Shown here: piece after piece, positions 1-5,848 of the stretch
Layout: every line of letters begins with the position of its first letter
How positions within the stretch are numbered: the stretch's first letter is position 1
Assembly: GCA_902470835.1 (NCBI GenBank)
Contig: CABRHR010000113.1
Span: 1-5,848 of the forward strand
DNA: 5,848 nucleotides
Origin: an uncultured Collinsella sp.
GTDB lineage: Bacteria > Actinomycetota > Coriobacteriia > Coriobacteriales > Coriobacteriaceae
Reading direction: 5' to 3'
The notes under the pieces: generated by a model
The model's input: only the letters and a program-made list of their open reading frames with translations
Told to the model about the DNA's origin: nothing
Database searches by the model: none
Translations under genes and position numbers: made by a program

Positions 1-42
1 CCTCTAGACAACTACGCGGCATCATCGCCGCCGCGCCTACAA

Positions 43-49
43 GAGAGGA
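43..49 (+). promoter_or_regulatory. Ribosome binding site that decides the oxidoreductase start
   Basis: The purine run GAGAGGA lies 6 bases before the ATG at 56 but directly abuts the in-frame ATG at 50. Normal Shine-Dalgarno spacing therefore favours 56 as the start, which removes two residues (Met-Ser) from the longest reading frame. Bases 1-42 show no convincing promoter and no gene that I can recognise. Confidence 0.7.
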
Positions 50-55
50 ATGTCC

Positions 56-2086
56 ATGACCGCACCTGCATCCAAGCTGCTCCAGCCCATTACGGTTGGC
101 CCCCTTGAGCTCAAAAACCGCATTATGTTCCCGCCGCTGACCACCGGCTACGAGGAGCGCGACGGTTCCATCGGCGAGCGCAGCCTGGCTTTTTACGAGC
201 GCCTGGCCCGTGGCGGCGTGAGCTACATCGTCATCGGCGACGTCGCTCCCGTTATGACCGCAAGCCCCACGCCCAAGCTGGCGACCGACGCCCAGATCCC
301 CACGTTTAAGGCCCTGGCCGACACCGTCCACAAGCACGGCGCCAAGGTCGCGCTGCAGCTGTTCCACCCCGAGTACGATGTGCCCGGTGTCGGCCGCATG
401 GTCATGGGATCCATGGCCGCCGCCAAGGCCGCGCAGGAGGCCAAGGCCGCCGGCGACGAGGAAACCTTTGCCGCCAAGATGGCCGAGTCCAACGAGATCC
501 GCAACCAGGCCTACGCCAAGCTGCATCACGACATGCAGCACTTTGTGAACGAGGCGAGCGTAGAGCAGCTCACCCAGATCAAGGAGGCCATCGCCGCCTC
601 GGCTGCTCGCGCGCAGCAGGCCGGCATCGACGCCATCGAGGTCCACGGCGACCGCTTGGTGGGTTCGCTGTGCTCGGCCATCCTCAACCAGCGCACCGAC
701 GAGTACGGTGGCTCGTTCGAGAACCGCGTCCGCTACGCGCTGGAGGTCGTCGCCGCCATTAAGGAAGCCGCGCCGCAGCTGATGGTGGAGTACAAGCTCC
801 CCGTGATCATGGAGAACCCCGACGGCACGCCGCGCGGCAAGGGCGGCCTGCAGCCCGACGAGGCCTGCGAGTTCGCCAAGCTGCTCGAGGGCGCCGGCAT
901 CGACATGATCCAGGTCGCGCAGGCCAACCACACCGGCAACATGGGCGATACCATTCCGCCCATGGGCGCCATGCCCTACAACTGGACGCTGCCCGTGGCC
1001 GAGCGCGTCAAGGCCCTGGTCTCCGTGCCGGTGGCAACCGTCGGCCGTGTTGTCTCGGTCGAGGCCGGCGAGAAGATTCTGGAAGACGGCGCGGCCGACA
1101 TCATCGCCTATGGCCGCTCGCTCATGTGCGACCCCGACATTGCGCTGAAGGCCGCTACGGGTGAGCCCATCCGCGAGTGCCTCAACTGCAACAAGGGCTG
1201 CGTCGACGCGATTCAAAATCGCAAGTACATCTCGTGCGTGCTCAACGCCGAGAACGGCGACGAGGCGACCATCGCCATCAAGCCGGGCGAGGGCGACAAG
1301 AAGATCGCCGTGGTGGGCGGCGGTATTGCCGGCCTGGAGGCCGCACGCGTGGCGGCCAAGCGCGGCTACGGTGTGACCGTCTACGAGGCGAGCGATCATC
1401 TGGGCGGCCAGATTGTGCTGGCGGCCGCGCCTCCGCGCAAGGACGAGATCATGCGCTCGGTTGAGTACTACGAGAAGATTCTGCCCGGCCTGGGAGTGAA
1501 GGTTGAGCTCAACCATGCCGCTACCGCTGAGGACCTCAACGCCGCCGACGCCGCGATTGTGGCTGTGGGCGCACACGACGTGGTCATCCCCGTTCCGGGC
1601 GCCGACTCGGAGAAGGTCGTCTCGAGCTGGGACGTGCTGGCCGGCAAGGTGGAGCTCAGCGGGCGCGTCGCCGTCATTGGCGGTGGCCTGGTGGGCACCG
1701 AGACTGCCGAGTACCTGCTGCAGCATGGCTGCGAGGTGGCGATCGTGGAGATGCTCGACAAGATTGCCGCGGGCGAGTCCGAGACCATTCTGCCGCTGAT
1801 CATGAGCGACTTTGCTGCCCACAACGTGGAGCAGCACGTGAAGACCCGCCTGACCGCCATTACCGACGAGGGCGTGGAGGCCATTCGCACTACCGAGGAC
1901 GGCGCCGAGGAGCCGGTGAAGATCGCCTGCGATTACGTGGTGATGGCCGTGGGCTCCAAGGCCAACGCGTTTGACCTGGATGGCGTGACGGTGCCCGTGA
2001 CCTGCGTGGGCGACTGCTCGGGCGAGCGCACCGCCGACATTGCGAGCGCCATTCGCACGGCATATCACGCGGCCAACGAGCTGTAG
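56..2086 (+). CDS. NADH:flavin oxidoreductase, 2,4-dienoyl-CoA reductase-like (FMN, Fe-S, FAD)
   Basis: A soluble multi-cofactor reductase. In this family NAD(P)H passes electrons through FAD and a [4Fe-4S] cluster to FMN, which reduces an activated C=C bond. Residues are numbered from the upstream ATG at 50. Residues 9-370 form an old-yellow-enzyme TIM barrel (LKNRIMFPPL near 21-30, RTDEYGGS 215-222, and a phosphate-site segment ending in AYGRSLMCDPD). Cysteines 377, 380, 384 and 396 give the family Fe-S spacing C-x2-C-x3-C-x11-C. GGGIAG at 423-428 is the FAD fold, GGGLVG at 544-549 is the NAD(P)H fold, and CVGDC near the C-terminus closes the FAD site. The length of 676 residues is normal. 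Oddities: the usual HGAHGYL active-site motif reads HGDRLVG (199-205), and an Ala-rich helical stretch at about 122-165 replaces the usual loop. Relatives include FadH, BaiCD/BaiH and daidzein reductase. The substrate cannot be told from sequence. It has its own terminator, so it is probably monocistronic or the last gene of an operon. Confidence 0.93.
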   Translation: MTAPASKLLQPITVGPLELKNRIMFPPLTTGYEERDGSIGERSLAFYERLARGGVSYIVIGDVAPVMTASPTPKLATDAQIPTFKALADTVHKHGAKVALQLFHPEYDVPGVGRMVMGSMAAAKAAQEAKAAGDEETFAAKMAESNEIRNQAYAKLHHDMQHFVNEASVEQLTQIKEAIAASAARAQQAGIDAIEVHGDRLVGSLCSAILNQRTDEYGGSFENRVRYALEVVAAIKEAAPQLMVEYKLPVIMENPDGTPRGKGGLQPDEACEFAKLLEGAGIDMIQVAQANHTGNMGDTIPPMGAMPYNWTLPVAERVKALVSVPVATVGRVVSVEAGEKILEDGAADIIAYGRSLMCDPDIALKAATGEPIRECLNCNKGCVDAIQNRKYISCVLNAENGDEATIAIKPGEGDKKIAVVGGGIAGLEAARVAAKRGYGVTVYEASDHLGGQIVLAAAPPRKDEIMRSVEYYEKILPGLGVKVELNHAATAEDLNAADAAIVAVGAHDVVIPVPGADSEKVVSSWDVLAGKVELSGRVAVIGGGLVGTETAEYLLQHGCEVAIVEMLDKIAAGESETILPLIMSDFAAHNVEQHVKTRLTAITDEGVEAIRTTEDGAEEPVKIACDYVVMAVGSKANAFDLDGVTVPVTCVGDCSGERTADIASAIRTAYHAANEL

Positions 2087-2102
2087 TTGAACATCGCGGC
2101 CA

Positions 2103-2132
2103 GGCGGGACGGTAGCACGGATCCGTCTCGCC
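2103..2132 (+). repeat. Inverted repeat (RNA hairpin) after the oxidoreductase gene
   Basis: GGCGGGACGG (2103-2112) pairs with CCGTCTCGCC (2123-2132) over ten base pairs with one G-U pair and a 10-base loop. No T-run follows, so it is not itself an intrinsic terminator. It may stabilise the 3' end of the mRNA or pause polymerase before the terminator downstream. A perfect 10-base palindrome, ACGGATCCGT (2117-2126), overlaps it and offers an alternative fold. Confidence 0.6.
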
Positions 2133-2161
2133 CGGCTGTGTCCCGTCGGGTGTCAACCGGT

Positions 2162-2202
2162 GCGGGGCCTGCAAGCGCAGCAGGTCCCGCCCTTTTTGTT
2201 TT
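2162..2202 (+). terminator. Rho-independent terminator of the oxidoreductase gene
   Basis: GCGGGGCCTGC (2162-2172) and GCAGGTCCCGC (2180-2190) form an 11-bp GC-rich stem with one G-U pair and a 7-base loop. It is followed by CCTTTTTGTTTT (2191-2202). It lies 75 bases after the stop codon and marks the end of the oxidoreductase transcript. Confidence 0.88.
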
Positions 2203-2357
2203 GCTCCGGTGGATGGCAATGCGCGGTAATCATGAGGAGTGAGGACGTCTACTGCCTTGCAGATCACTCAAAATTATTGGGGGAGGGGTTAATAACTATA
2301 TCCTCTATACCAAAGGATGTAAAGAGATGCCAATTTTGTTGACAAGCGAATGACGAT

Positions 2358-2374
2358 TAGCTGCGAGTCAGCTA
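2358..2374. repeat. Inverted repeat TAGCTG-N5-CAGCTA
   Basis: Perfect 6-bp arms (2358-2363 and 2369-2374) around CGAGT. The size fits a site for a dimeric DNA-binding protein, but it could be chance. It lies about 150 bases upstream of the HTH gene. Confidence 0.35.
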
Positions 2375-2406
2375 CCAGCGTAAATAATCGATAAAGAAAT
2401 GTCGTA

Positions 2407-2420
2407 ATTTGGTGCCAAAT
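2407..2420. repeat. Near-perfect palindrome ATTTGG-TG-CCAAAT
   Basis: Six-base perfect arms with a 2-base centre, lying in the AT-rich control region about 50 bases upstream of the candidate -35 of the HTH gene. The TTTGG/CCAAA symmetry fits an operator for a dimeric regulator. Which protein might bind it is unknown. Confidence 0.4.
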
Positions 2421-2456
2421 GCCCAGATAACGCCGCGTCTACTTTAATTAACTGCT

Positions 2457-2485
2457 TTGAGCAAACAGTAAAATGCTACTATCTA
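2457..2485 (+). promoter_or_regulatory. Candidate sigma-70-type promoter for the HTH gene
   Basis: TTGAGC (2457-2462) is separated by 17 bases from TATCTA (2480-2485), which would start transcription some 30-35 bases before the HTH gene. Both hexamers are imperfect. TAAAAT (2469-2474) is a better -10 by itself but has no good -35 at the right distance. The position is plausible; the exact boxes are uncertain. Confidence 0.35.
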
Positions 2486-2506
2486 ACTTGCACGTAAGAA
2501 AGCAGA

Positions 2507-2517
2507 TTAACGGTTAA
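2507..2517. repeat. Palindrome TTAAC-G-GTTAA overlapping the HTH gene leader
   Basis: Perfect 5-base arms around a single G, ending inside the AAGG (2516-2519) that serves as ribosome site for the HTH gene. A protein bound here would block the leader, so autoregulation by the HTH protein is possible, though this is inference. A related 8-base palindrome, TAACGTTA, occurs at 3068-3075 upstream of the Ech fusion gene. Confidence 0.35.
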
Positions 2518-2526
2518 GGCTAAGAA

Positions 2527-2931
2527 GTGGCAGGTATGTCGGAAGCAACTAGGACTCGCACGCATGCGCCCGAGGTTAGACAGCGCGCCGTCGAGATCCT
2601 CCAAGAGGGGGTCGGTCATCGCGCCCTCGCCGCGGAGCTTGGCATTCCCCAGGCCACGGCTCGTCAGTGGGCCCGCGCGTATGCTGTGGGCGGTGCCGAC
2701 GCCGTTCTCAACGCCGGTTCGCATCATCACACCTATTCGTACGAAGTTAAGCTCGCCGTGGTCAAGGACCGCTTGGAAAACGGCTTAACGGTTCGCGAGG
2801 CCATGATCAAACACAAGATTCCCAGCGAGTCTTCGGTCAAGGCTTGGTGCCGTCAGTACCGCGAGAGCGGTGAGTCCGCACTGGTCGATAAGCCGCGCGG
2901 TCGCAAGCCGCGCGTTAAAAAGGCGGAATAG
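2527..2931 (+). CDS. Orphan tandem helix-turn-helix protein, IS3 OrfA-like
   Basis: A 134-residue basic DNA-binding protein with two homologous helix-turn-helix units. Unit one is residues 16-62 (VRQRAVEILQEG, then LAAELGIPQATARQWARAY). Unit two is 71-122 (YSYEVKLAVVKDRLENG, then MIKHKIPSESSVKAWCRQY). Both show the 'K/R-x-x-x-V ... W-x-x-x-Y-x-x-x-G' layout of IS3/IS150-type OrfA proteins. The tail, KPRGRKPRVKK at 122-132, resembles an AT-hook. The GTG at 2527 has AAGG 7 bases upstream. The ATG at 2536, with AAGAAG 8 bases upstream, is an equally possible start and would remove three residues. There is no OrfB integrase downstream: the gene is followed within 13 bases by a terminator, and no terminal inverted repeats were seen. 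It may be a relic of a transposon or a domesticated regulator. Codon use is GC-rich like its neighbours, so it does not look recently acquired. Confidence 0.8.
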   Translation: MAGMSEATRTRTHAPEVRQRAVEILQEGVGHRALAAELGIPQATARQWARAYAVGGADAVLNAGSHHHTYSYEVKLAVVKDRLENGLTVREAMIKHKIPSESSVKAWCRQYRESGESALVDKPRGRKPRVKKAE

Positions 2932-2943
2932 CAAACGGGATGG

Positions 2944-2966
2944 TGCGCCCACGGGGGCGCATTTTT
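2944..2966 (+). terminator. Rho-independent terminator of the HTH gene
   Basis: TGCGCCC (2944-2950) pairs perfectly with GGGCGCA (2955-2961) around a 4-base loop and is followed by TTTTT (2962-2966). It begins 13 bases after the HTH stop codon and separates that gene from the Ech fusion gene, which must therefore have its own promoter. Confidence 0.85.
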
Positions 2967-3027
2967 CTTGCCGCGCCTCTGCTCCAATGCGGACGCGCCC
3001 TTGCCCTGTACGACTAAAACTCCCCAG

Positions 3028-3083
3028 TTGACCGAAAACCTGCCGCCGCTACTCCTCAATTGAGCTATAACGTTAAACAATTG
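3028..3083 (+). promoter_or_regulatory. Candidate control region of the Ech fusion gene
   Basis: This stretch contains TTGACC (3028-3033), a good -35 lookalike, and TATAAC (3066-3071), a good -10 lookalike. They are 32 bases apart, too far to work together, so no complete promoter can be assigned. Palindromes crowd the site: CTCAATTGAG (3055-3064), TAACGTTA (3068-3075) and CAATTG (3078-3083). The two CAATTG cores are 21 bases apart, two helical turns. Because a terminator lies upstream, a promoter is expected between 2967 and 3097. Confidence 0.35.
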
Positions 3084-3097
3084 CAGCGTTTTTGCAT

Positions 3098-3104
3098 GGG
3101 GGAG
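3098..3104 (+). promoter_or_regulatory. Ribosome binding site of the Ech fusion gene
   Basis: GGGGGAG lies 7 bases before the ATG at 3112 and is a strong Shine-Dalgarno sequence. Two nearer or overlapping ATGs, at 3096 and 3107, run into stop codons within four codons, so 3112 is the only sensible start. Confidence 0.8.
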
Positions 3105-3111
3105 TGATGGT

Positions 3112-5802
3112 ATGACGCTATTGTATTTCCTTACCCTGTTTCCGCTGGTACCGGCGCTGGGCATGCTGCTCGCTCGCGGTGACCGCGCCCGCGATGCGGT
3201 AGGGCTCATAGGTTCCGGCATTATTATGGCGGTGACAGTTGTAGTCGCCGTCATGTTTTTTGGCACGGGTCCGCAGAGCTTTGAGGTTGCCCCCGGCACC
3301 TCGTCTACGCTCTCGATCATCATCTCCGCCATCGACGTGATCTTGTGCGACGTCATCCTGTACAACGCGCGCAAATTTAAGAGCACGCTCGCCATGGTGC
3401 TCGGCACAGTCCAGCTGGTGGGCTCGTTCGTCTTTGCGGCCATGGCGTTGCCTGCGGTCGAGGTCGTCACCGCTACGCCGCTCTACCTAGACTACATGAG
3501 CGTGATCATGGTCCTCGCCGTCGGCATCGTCGGCAGCCTAATCTGCGTGTATGCCCTGGGCTACATGAAGGACTTCCAAGCGCACGATGAGCACGAGGCC
3601 GCGCTGCGTGGGCAGGCCGCGCCCGACCGTCGCCCGCAGTTCCTGGCGCTTATGTTCTTGTTCCTCTCGGCCATGTTCGTCATCGTGACGAGCGACAACC
3701 TGGAGTGGCTGTTCTGCGGTTGGGAAATCACCACCGTGTGCTCGTTCCTCATGATTGGCTACACGCGCACGCCCGAGGCCATCAAGAACGCCTTTACCCA
3801 GATTATCCTCAACATGCTGGGCGGCATCGCGTTTTTGGCGGGCCTTATGTTTCTGCACGTTAACGGCATGCCGCTGACCATCTCGGGCATGATCGAGCTT
3901 TCCGGCGCTGGAACCGCGCAGTCCGCGCTGCTGGTGATGCCGGTCGTTCTGCTGTCGCTCGCCGCCCTTACCAAGGCCGCGCAGATGCCGTTCCACACTT
4001 GGCTGCTGGGCGCCATGGTTGCCCCCACGCCCACGAGCGCCCTGCTGCACTCGTCAACCATGGTCAAAGCCGGCGTGTTCCTGATGGTCAAGCTGAGTCC
4101 GCTCTATGCCATCTATCCCGTGACCGGCTTTATGGTTACGAGTGTGGGTGCCATTACGTTTTTGCTCGCCGCCCTCATGGCCATCTCGCAGAGCAACGCC
4201 AAGCGCGTGCTCGCATACTCCACCATTTCCAACCTGGGCCTCATCAGTGCCTGCCTGGGTGTCGGCGCGCCCGAGGCCGTATGGGCGGCCATCTTCCTGA
4301 TCCTGTTCCACACGGTGGCTAAGTCGCTGCTGTTCCTGTGCGTAGGCACCGCCGAGCATCATATCGGCAGTCGCGATATCGAGGACATGGATGGTATGTT
4401 CAGCCGCATGCCGCACCTGACGCGTCTGATGATGCTGGGCATCATGGGCATGTTTGTGGCGCCGTTTGGCATGCTCGTGTCCAAGTGGGGTGCCCTGGTG
4501 GCGTTTGCCCAGACCGGCAACGTGCTCATGATCATGGTGCTTGCCTTTGGCTCGGCCGCGACGTTCTATTTTTGGGGCAAGTGGCTTGCCAAGCTTTCGG
4601 GCGTCGACCCCACGGCTCAAAACGTTGAGGTCAATGTCCATAAGACCGAATGGATGGCGCTCAACACCATCGCCGCGCTGCTGATTCTGTGCTGCGTGGC
4701 GTTCCCGGTTATCTCGAGCAGTCTGGTGTCGCCTTACCTCGCCATGGTGTTTGGCCGCGTGCCGTGCGTTATTGGCAAGGACGCCATGTATCTGATGGTG
4801 GTTATCGTGGCGTTTATCGCCGTGGTGCTGCTAACTTCATTCCGCGTGAGCAACAAACCGCACGTAAACGTGTACCTTTCGGGCGTGGGGACCGATAAAT
4901 ATCGCCATTTCCGCGGCTCGATGGGACACGAGGTAAAGGCCGAAAAGCGCAATTGGTACTCGGAGGACGCCCTTGGCGAGAAGCGTATTGGCCCCGCGGG
5001 TAGCGTCGTGTGCTGCAGCATTATCTTGTTTGCGCTGCTGTGTTGCGCATGGATTGGGCCCGAGCGGCTTGCCATGAGCGCGCCCTCGGTGCTGCGCGGC
5101 AAGTATTTTGAAGGTTCGGGCGTCGTGGGCATCTTTATTGGCACCGTGGCGTTTGCCTTGCTGGCGCCGCTTGCGGGCGGCTTGATCGACGGCATCGACC
5201 GCAAGCTGTCCGCCCGCATGCAGGGCCGCGTGGGCCCGCGCCTGCTGCAGCCCTTCTATGACGTTGCCAAGCTGCTGCGCAAGGCCCCCGCCAGCGTAAA
5301 CACCATGGACGATACCTATATGGCGTGCGCGCTCATCTTTACCGTCGTGGGCGGCGGCATCTTTGTGTCGGGCTCCAATACGCTGCTGTGCGCTTTTATG
5401 GTGACCCTCGCCGCGATCTTTGTGGTGCTGGCGTCCGCCTCGACGCAAAGCCCATTTGCGCAGGTCGGCGCCGACCGTGAGTTGCTGCAGGTCATGAGTT
5501 ACGAGCCCGCCGTTCTGCTGATGAGCGTGGGCCTGTACCTTGCCACCGACAGCTTCGATTCCATCGCCGTGACGGGGCAGTCGGCCCCCATCATCGTGTA
5601 CAGCGCGCCCATTTTCCTGGCGCTGCTCGCGGTGCTTACCATCAAGCTGCGCAAGTCGCCGTTTGACCTTTCGTACTCGCATCACGCGCATCAGGAGATC
5701 GTCCAGGGCGTCGCCACCGAGATGAGCGGCGGCACGCTGGCCAAGATGACCCTTATGCACTGGTGCGAGACCGTGCTGTTTTTGATGTGGGTGGGCATGT
5801 TC
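3112..5802 (+). CDS. echA/echB: Fused EchA-EchB membrane subunit of an energy-converting (Ech/group 4 hydrogenase-like) complex, 3' end missing
   Basis: One open frame of 897 codons with no stop. Residues 1 to about 650 are an EchA/HyfB/NuoL-type antiporter subunit with many membrane helices. They carry the ion-path residues of that family: Glu205 in CGWEITT, Lys288 in LTKAAQMPFHTW, Lys319 in STMVKAG, and His400/Lys404 in FHTVAKSLLF. Its tail (FRGSMGHE at 600-607, NWYSED at 614-619) looks like EchA. A helix at 631-648 and a linker at 649-669 lead straight into an EchB/HyfC/NuoH-type subunit: GGLIDGIDRK (689-698), ARMQGRVGP (701-709), DRE (788-790), YEP (797-799), and KSPFDLSYSHHAHQE (848-862) followed by TEMSGG. 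In most organisms these are two genes. Such subunits anchor the hydrogenase module and couple ferredoxin oxidation to ion translocation; EchB-type proteins contact the peripheral arm. The catalytic subunits are not in the window, so 'hydrogenase' is inferred. The gene is cut by sequencing adapter at 5803. Stand-alone translation of EchB from GTG 5125 (residue 672), behind a weak GAAGG, is conceivable. Confidence 0.88.
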
Positions 5803-5848
5803 CTGTCTCTTATACACATCTCCGAGCCCACGAGACGCTACGCTATCT
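5803..5848. other. Illumina Nextera adapter contamination (not genomic)
   Basis: CTGTCTCTTATACACATCT (5803-5821) is the Tn5 mosaic end. CCGAGCCCACGAGAC (5822-5836) is the rest of the Nextera read-2 adapter. GCTACGCT (5837-5844) sits at the i7 index position and, from memory, matches index N709. ATCT (5845-5848) begins the P7 sequence. The order and spacing are exact for library read-through. In the gene's frame it encodes the well-known artefact peptide SLIHISEPTR. On the minus strand it starts a false protein with MYKRQ. Real sequence ends at about 5802. Confidence 0.98.

Larger units (their letters stand above)
2203..2526. other. AT-rich gene-free region with palindromes
   Basis: About 320 bases that are visibly richer in A and T than the flanking genes, with TTAATTAA, TAAATAATCG and AATAACTATAT tracts. 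I see no credible gene. A 36-codon frame from ATG 2232 to 2342 lacks a good ribosome site. The stretch holds several short inverted repeats (listed separately where strongest), including GTTAATAAC (2288-2296) and the 8-base palindrome TTAATTAA (2444-2451). It probably serves as the control region of the HTH gene. The composition could also reflect transferred DNA, but no insertion-sequence ends or target duplications were found by eye. Confidence 0.6.

Noticed and set aside
1468..1890. 140-codon minus-strand frame
   Set aside because: It lies wholly within the NAD(P)H-binding part of the oxidoreductase gene, with no domain and no ribosome site evident.
2232..2342. Small + strand frame from ATG 2232, ending in Cys-Gln-Phe-Cys
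   Set aside because: It has no clear Shine-Dalgarno sequence or promoter and no recognisable motif. The longer version from GTG 2160 starts in the oxidoreductase terminator.
2339..2344. TTGACA as a -35 box in the AT-rich region
   Set aside because: It is a perfect hexamer, but no acceptable -10 lies 16-18 bases downstream and no gene starts nearby.
2203..2966. A complete insertion sequence around the HTH gene
   Set aside because: No OrfB, no programmed frameshift signal, no terminal inverted repeats and no target duplication were found by eye.
2853..3470. 205-codon minus-strand frame
   Set aside because: It covers the end of the HTH gene, its terminator and the start of the Ech gene. It has no recognisable domain, and its sequence is explained as antisense of coding DNA.
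4054..4641. 195-codon minus-strand frame rich in His, Gln and Lys
   Set aside because: It is antisense to the conserved antiporter region of the Ech gene, and its composition is typical of reverse-strand shadows in GC-rich genes.
3112..5802. Reading the fusion as NADH dehydrogenase (complex I) NuoL plus NuoH
   Set aside because: The specific motifs, ARMQGRVGPRLLQPFYD, the HHAHQE segment and the FRGSMGHE tail, fit Ech/HyfBC-type subunits better. No other Nuo membrane subunits are present in the window.
4837..5817. Long minus-strand reading frame beginning MYKRQ
   Set aside because: Its start lies in the Nextera mosaic end, and the rest is antisense to the well-supported Ech fusion gene. It is a composition shadow rich in His, Gln and Arg.

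Overview
The window looks like the end of a draft-assembly contig from a high-GC anaerobe. I think the Coriobacteriia are most likely, perhaps a gut Collinsella or a relative. This rests on GC-rich third codon positions, an Fe-S/FMN/FAD 'old yellow enzyme' of the kind common in gut anaerobes, and Ech-type energy-converting complex genes. The taxonomic call is inference, not shown by any marker gene.

Layout, all genes on the + strand. (1) 56-2086 is a complete gene for an NADH:flavin oxidoreductase of the 2,4-dienoyl-CoA reductase / BaiCD-BaiH / daidzein reductase class. It has a TIM barrel, a four-cysteine Fe-S motif and two dinucleotide-binding folds, and its active-site signature is altered. 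It ends in a hairpin and a strong intrinsic terminator. (2) 2203-2526 is an AT-rich gene-free stretch with several short palindromes and a possible promoter. (3) 2527-2931 encodes a small tandem helix-turn-helix protein resembling IS3-family OrfA. It has no OrfB partner and carries a basic, AT-hook-like tail. Its own terminator follows. (4) After a 180-base gap with palindromic elements, 3112-5802 is one uninterrupted reading frame of at least 897 codons. Its first two thirds are an EchA (NuoL/HyfB-like) ion-translocating antiporter subunit, and its last third is an EchB (NuoH/HyfC-like) subunit. This in-frame fusion of two normally separate membrane subunits is the most interesting biological feature here. 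(5) The last 46 bases, 5803-5848, are not genomic. They are Illumina Nextera read-through: transposon mosaic end, adapter, an 8-base index and the first bases of P7. The fusion gene is therefore cut off by an artefact, and its true C-terminus is unknown.

Working together: the EchA-EchB polypeptide would form most or all of the membrane arm of a group 4 [NiFe]-hydrogenase-like or related complex. Such complexes couple low-potential electron transfer, usually ferredoxin to protons, to ion pumping. The hydrogenase and Fe-S subunits would be expected downstream, beyond the contig end. The oxidoreductase is probably a separate transcription unit that uses reduced nicotinamide to reduce an unsaturated substrate. 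The HTH protein lies between the two, and nothing but position links it to either.
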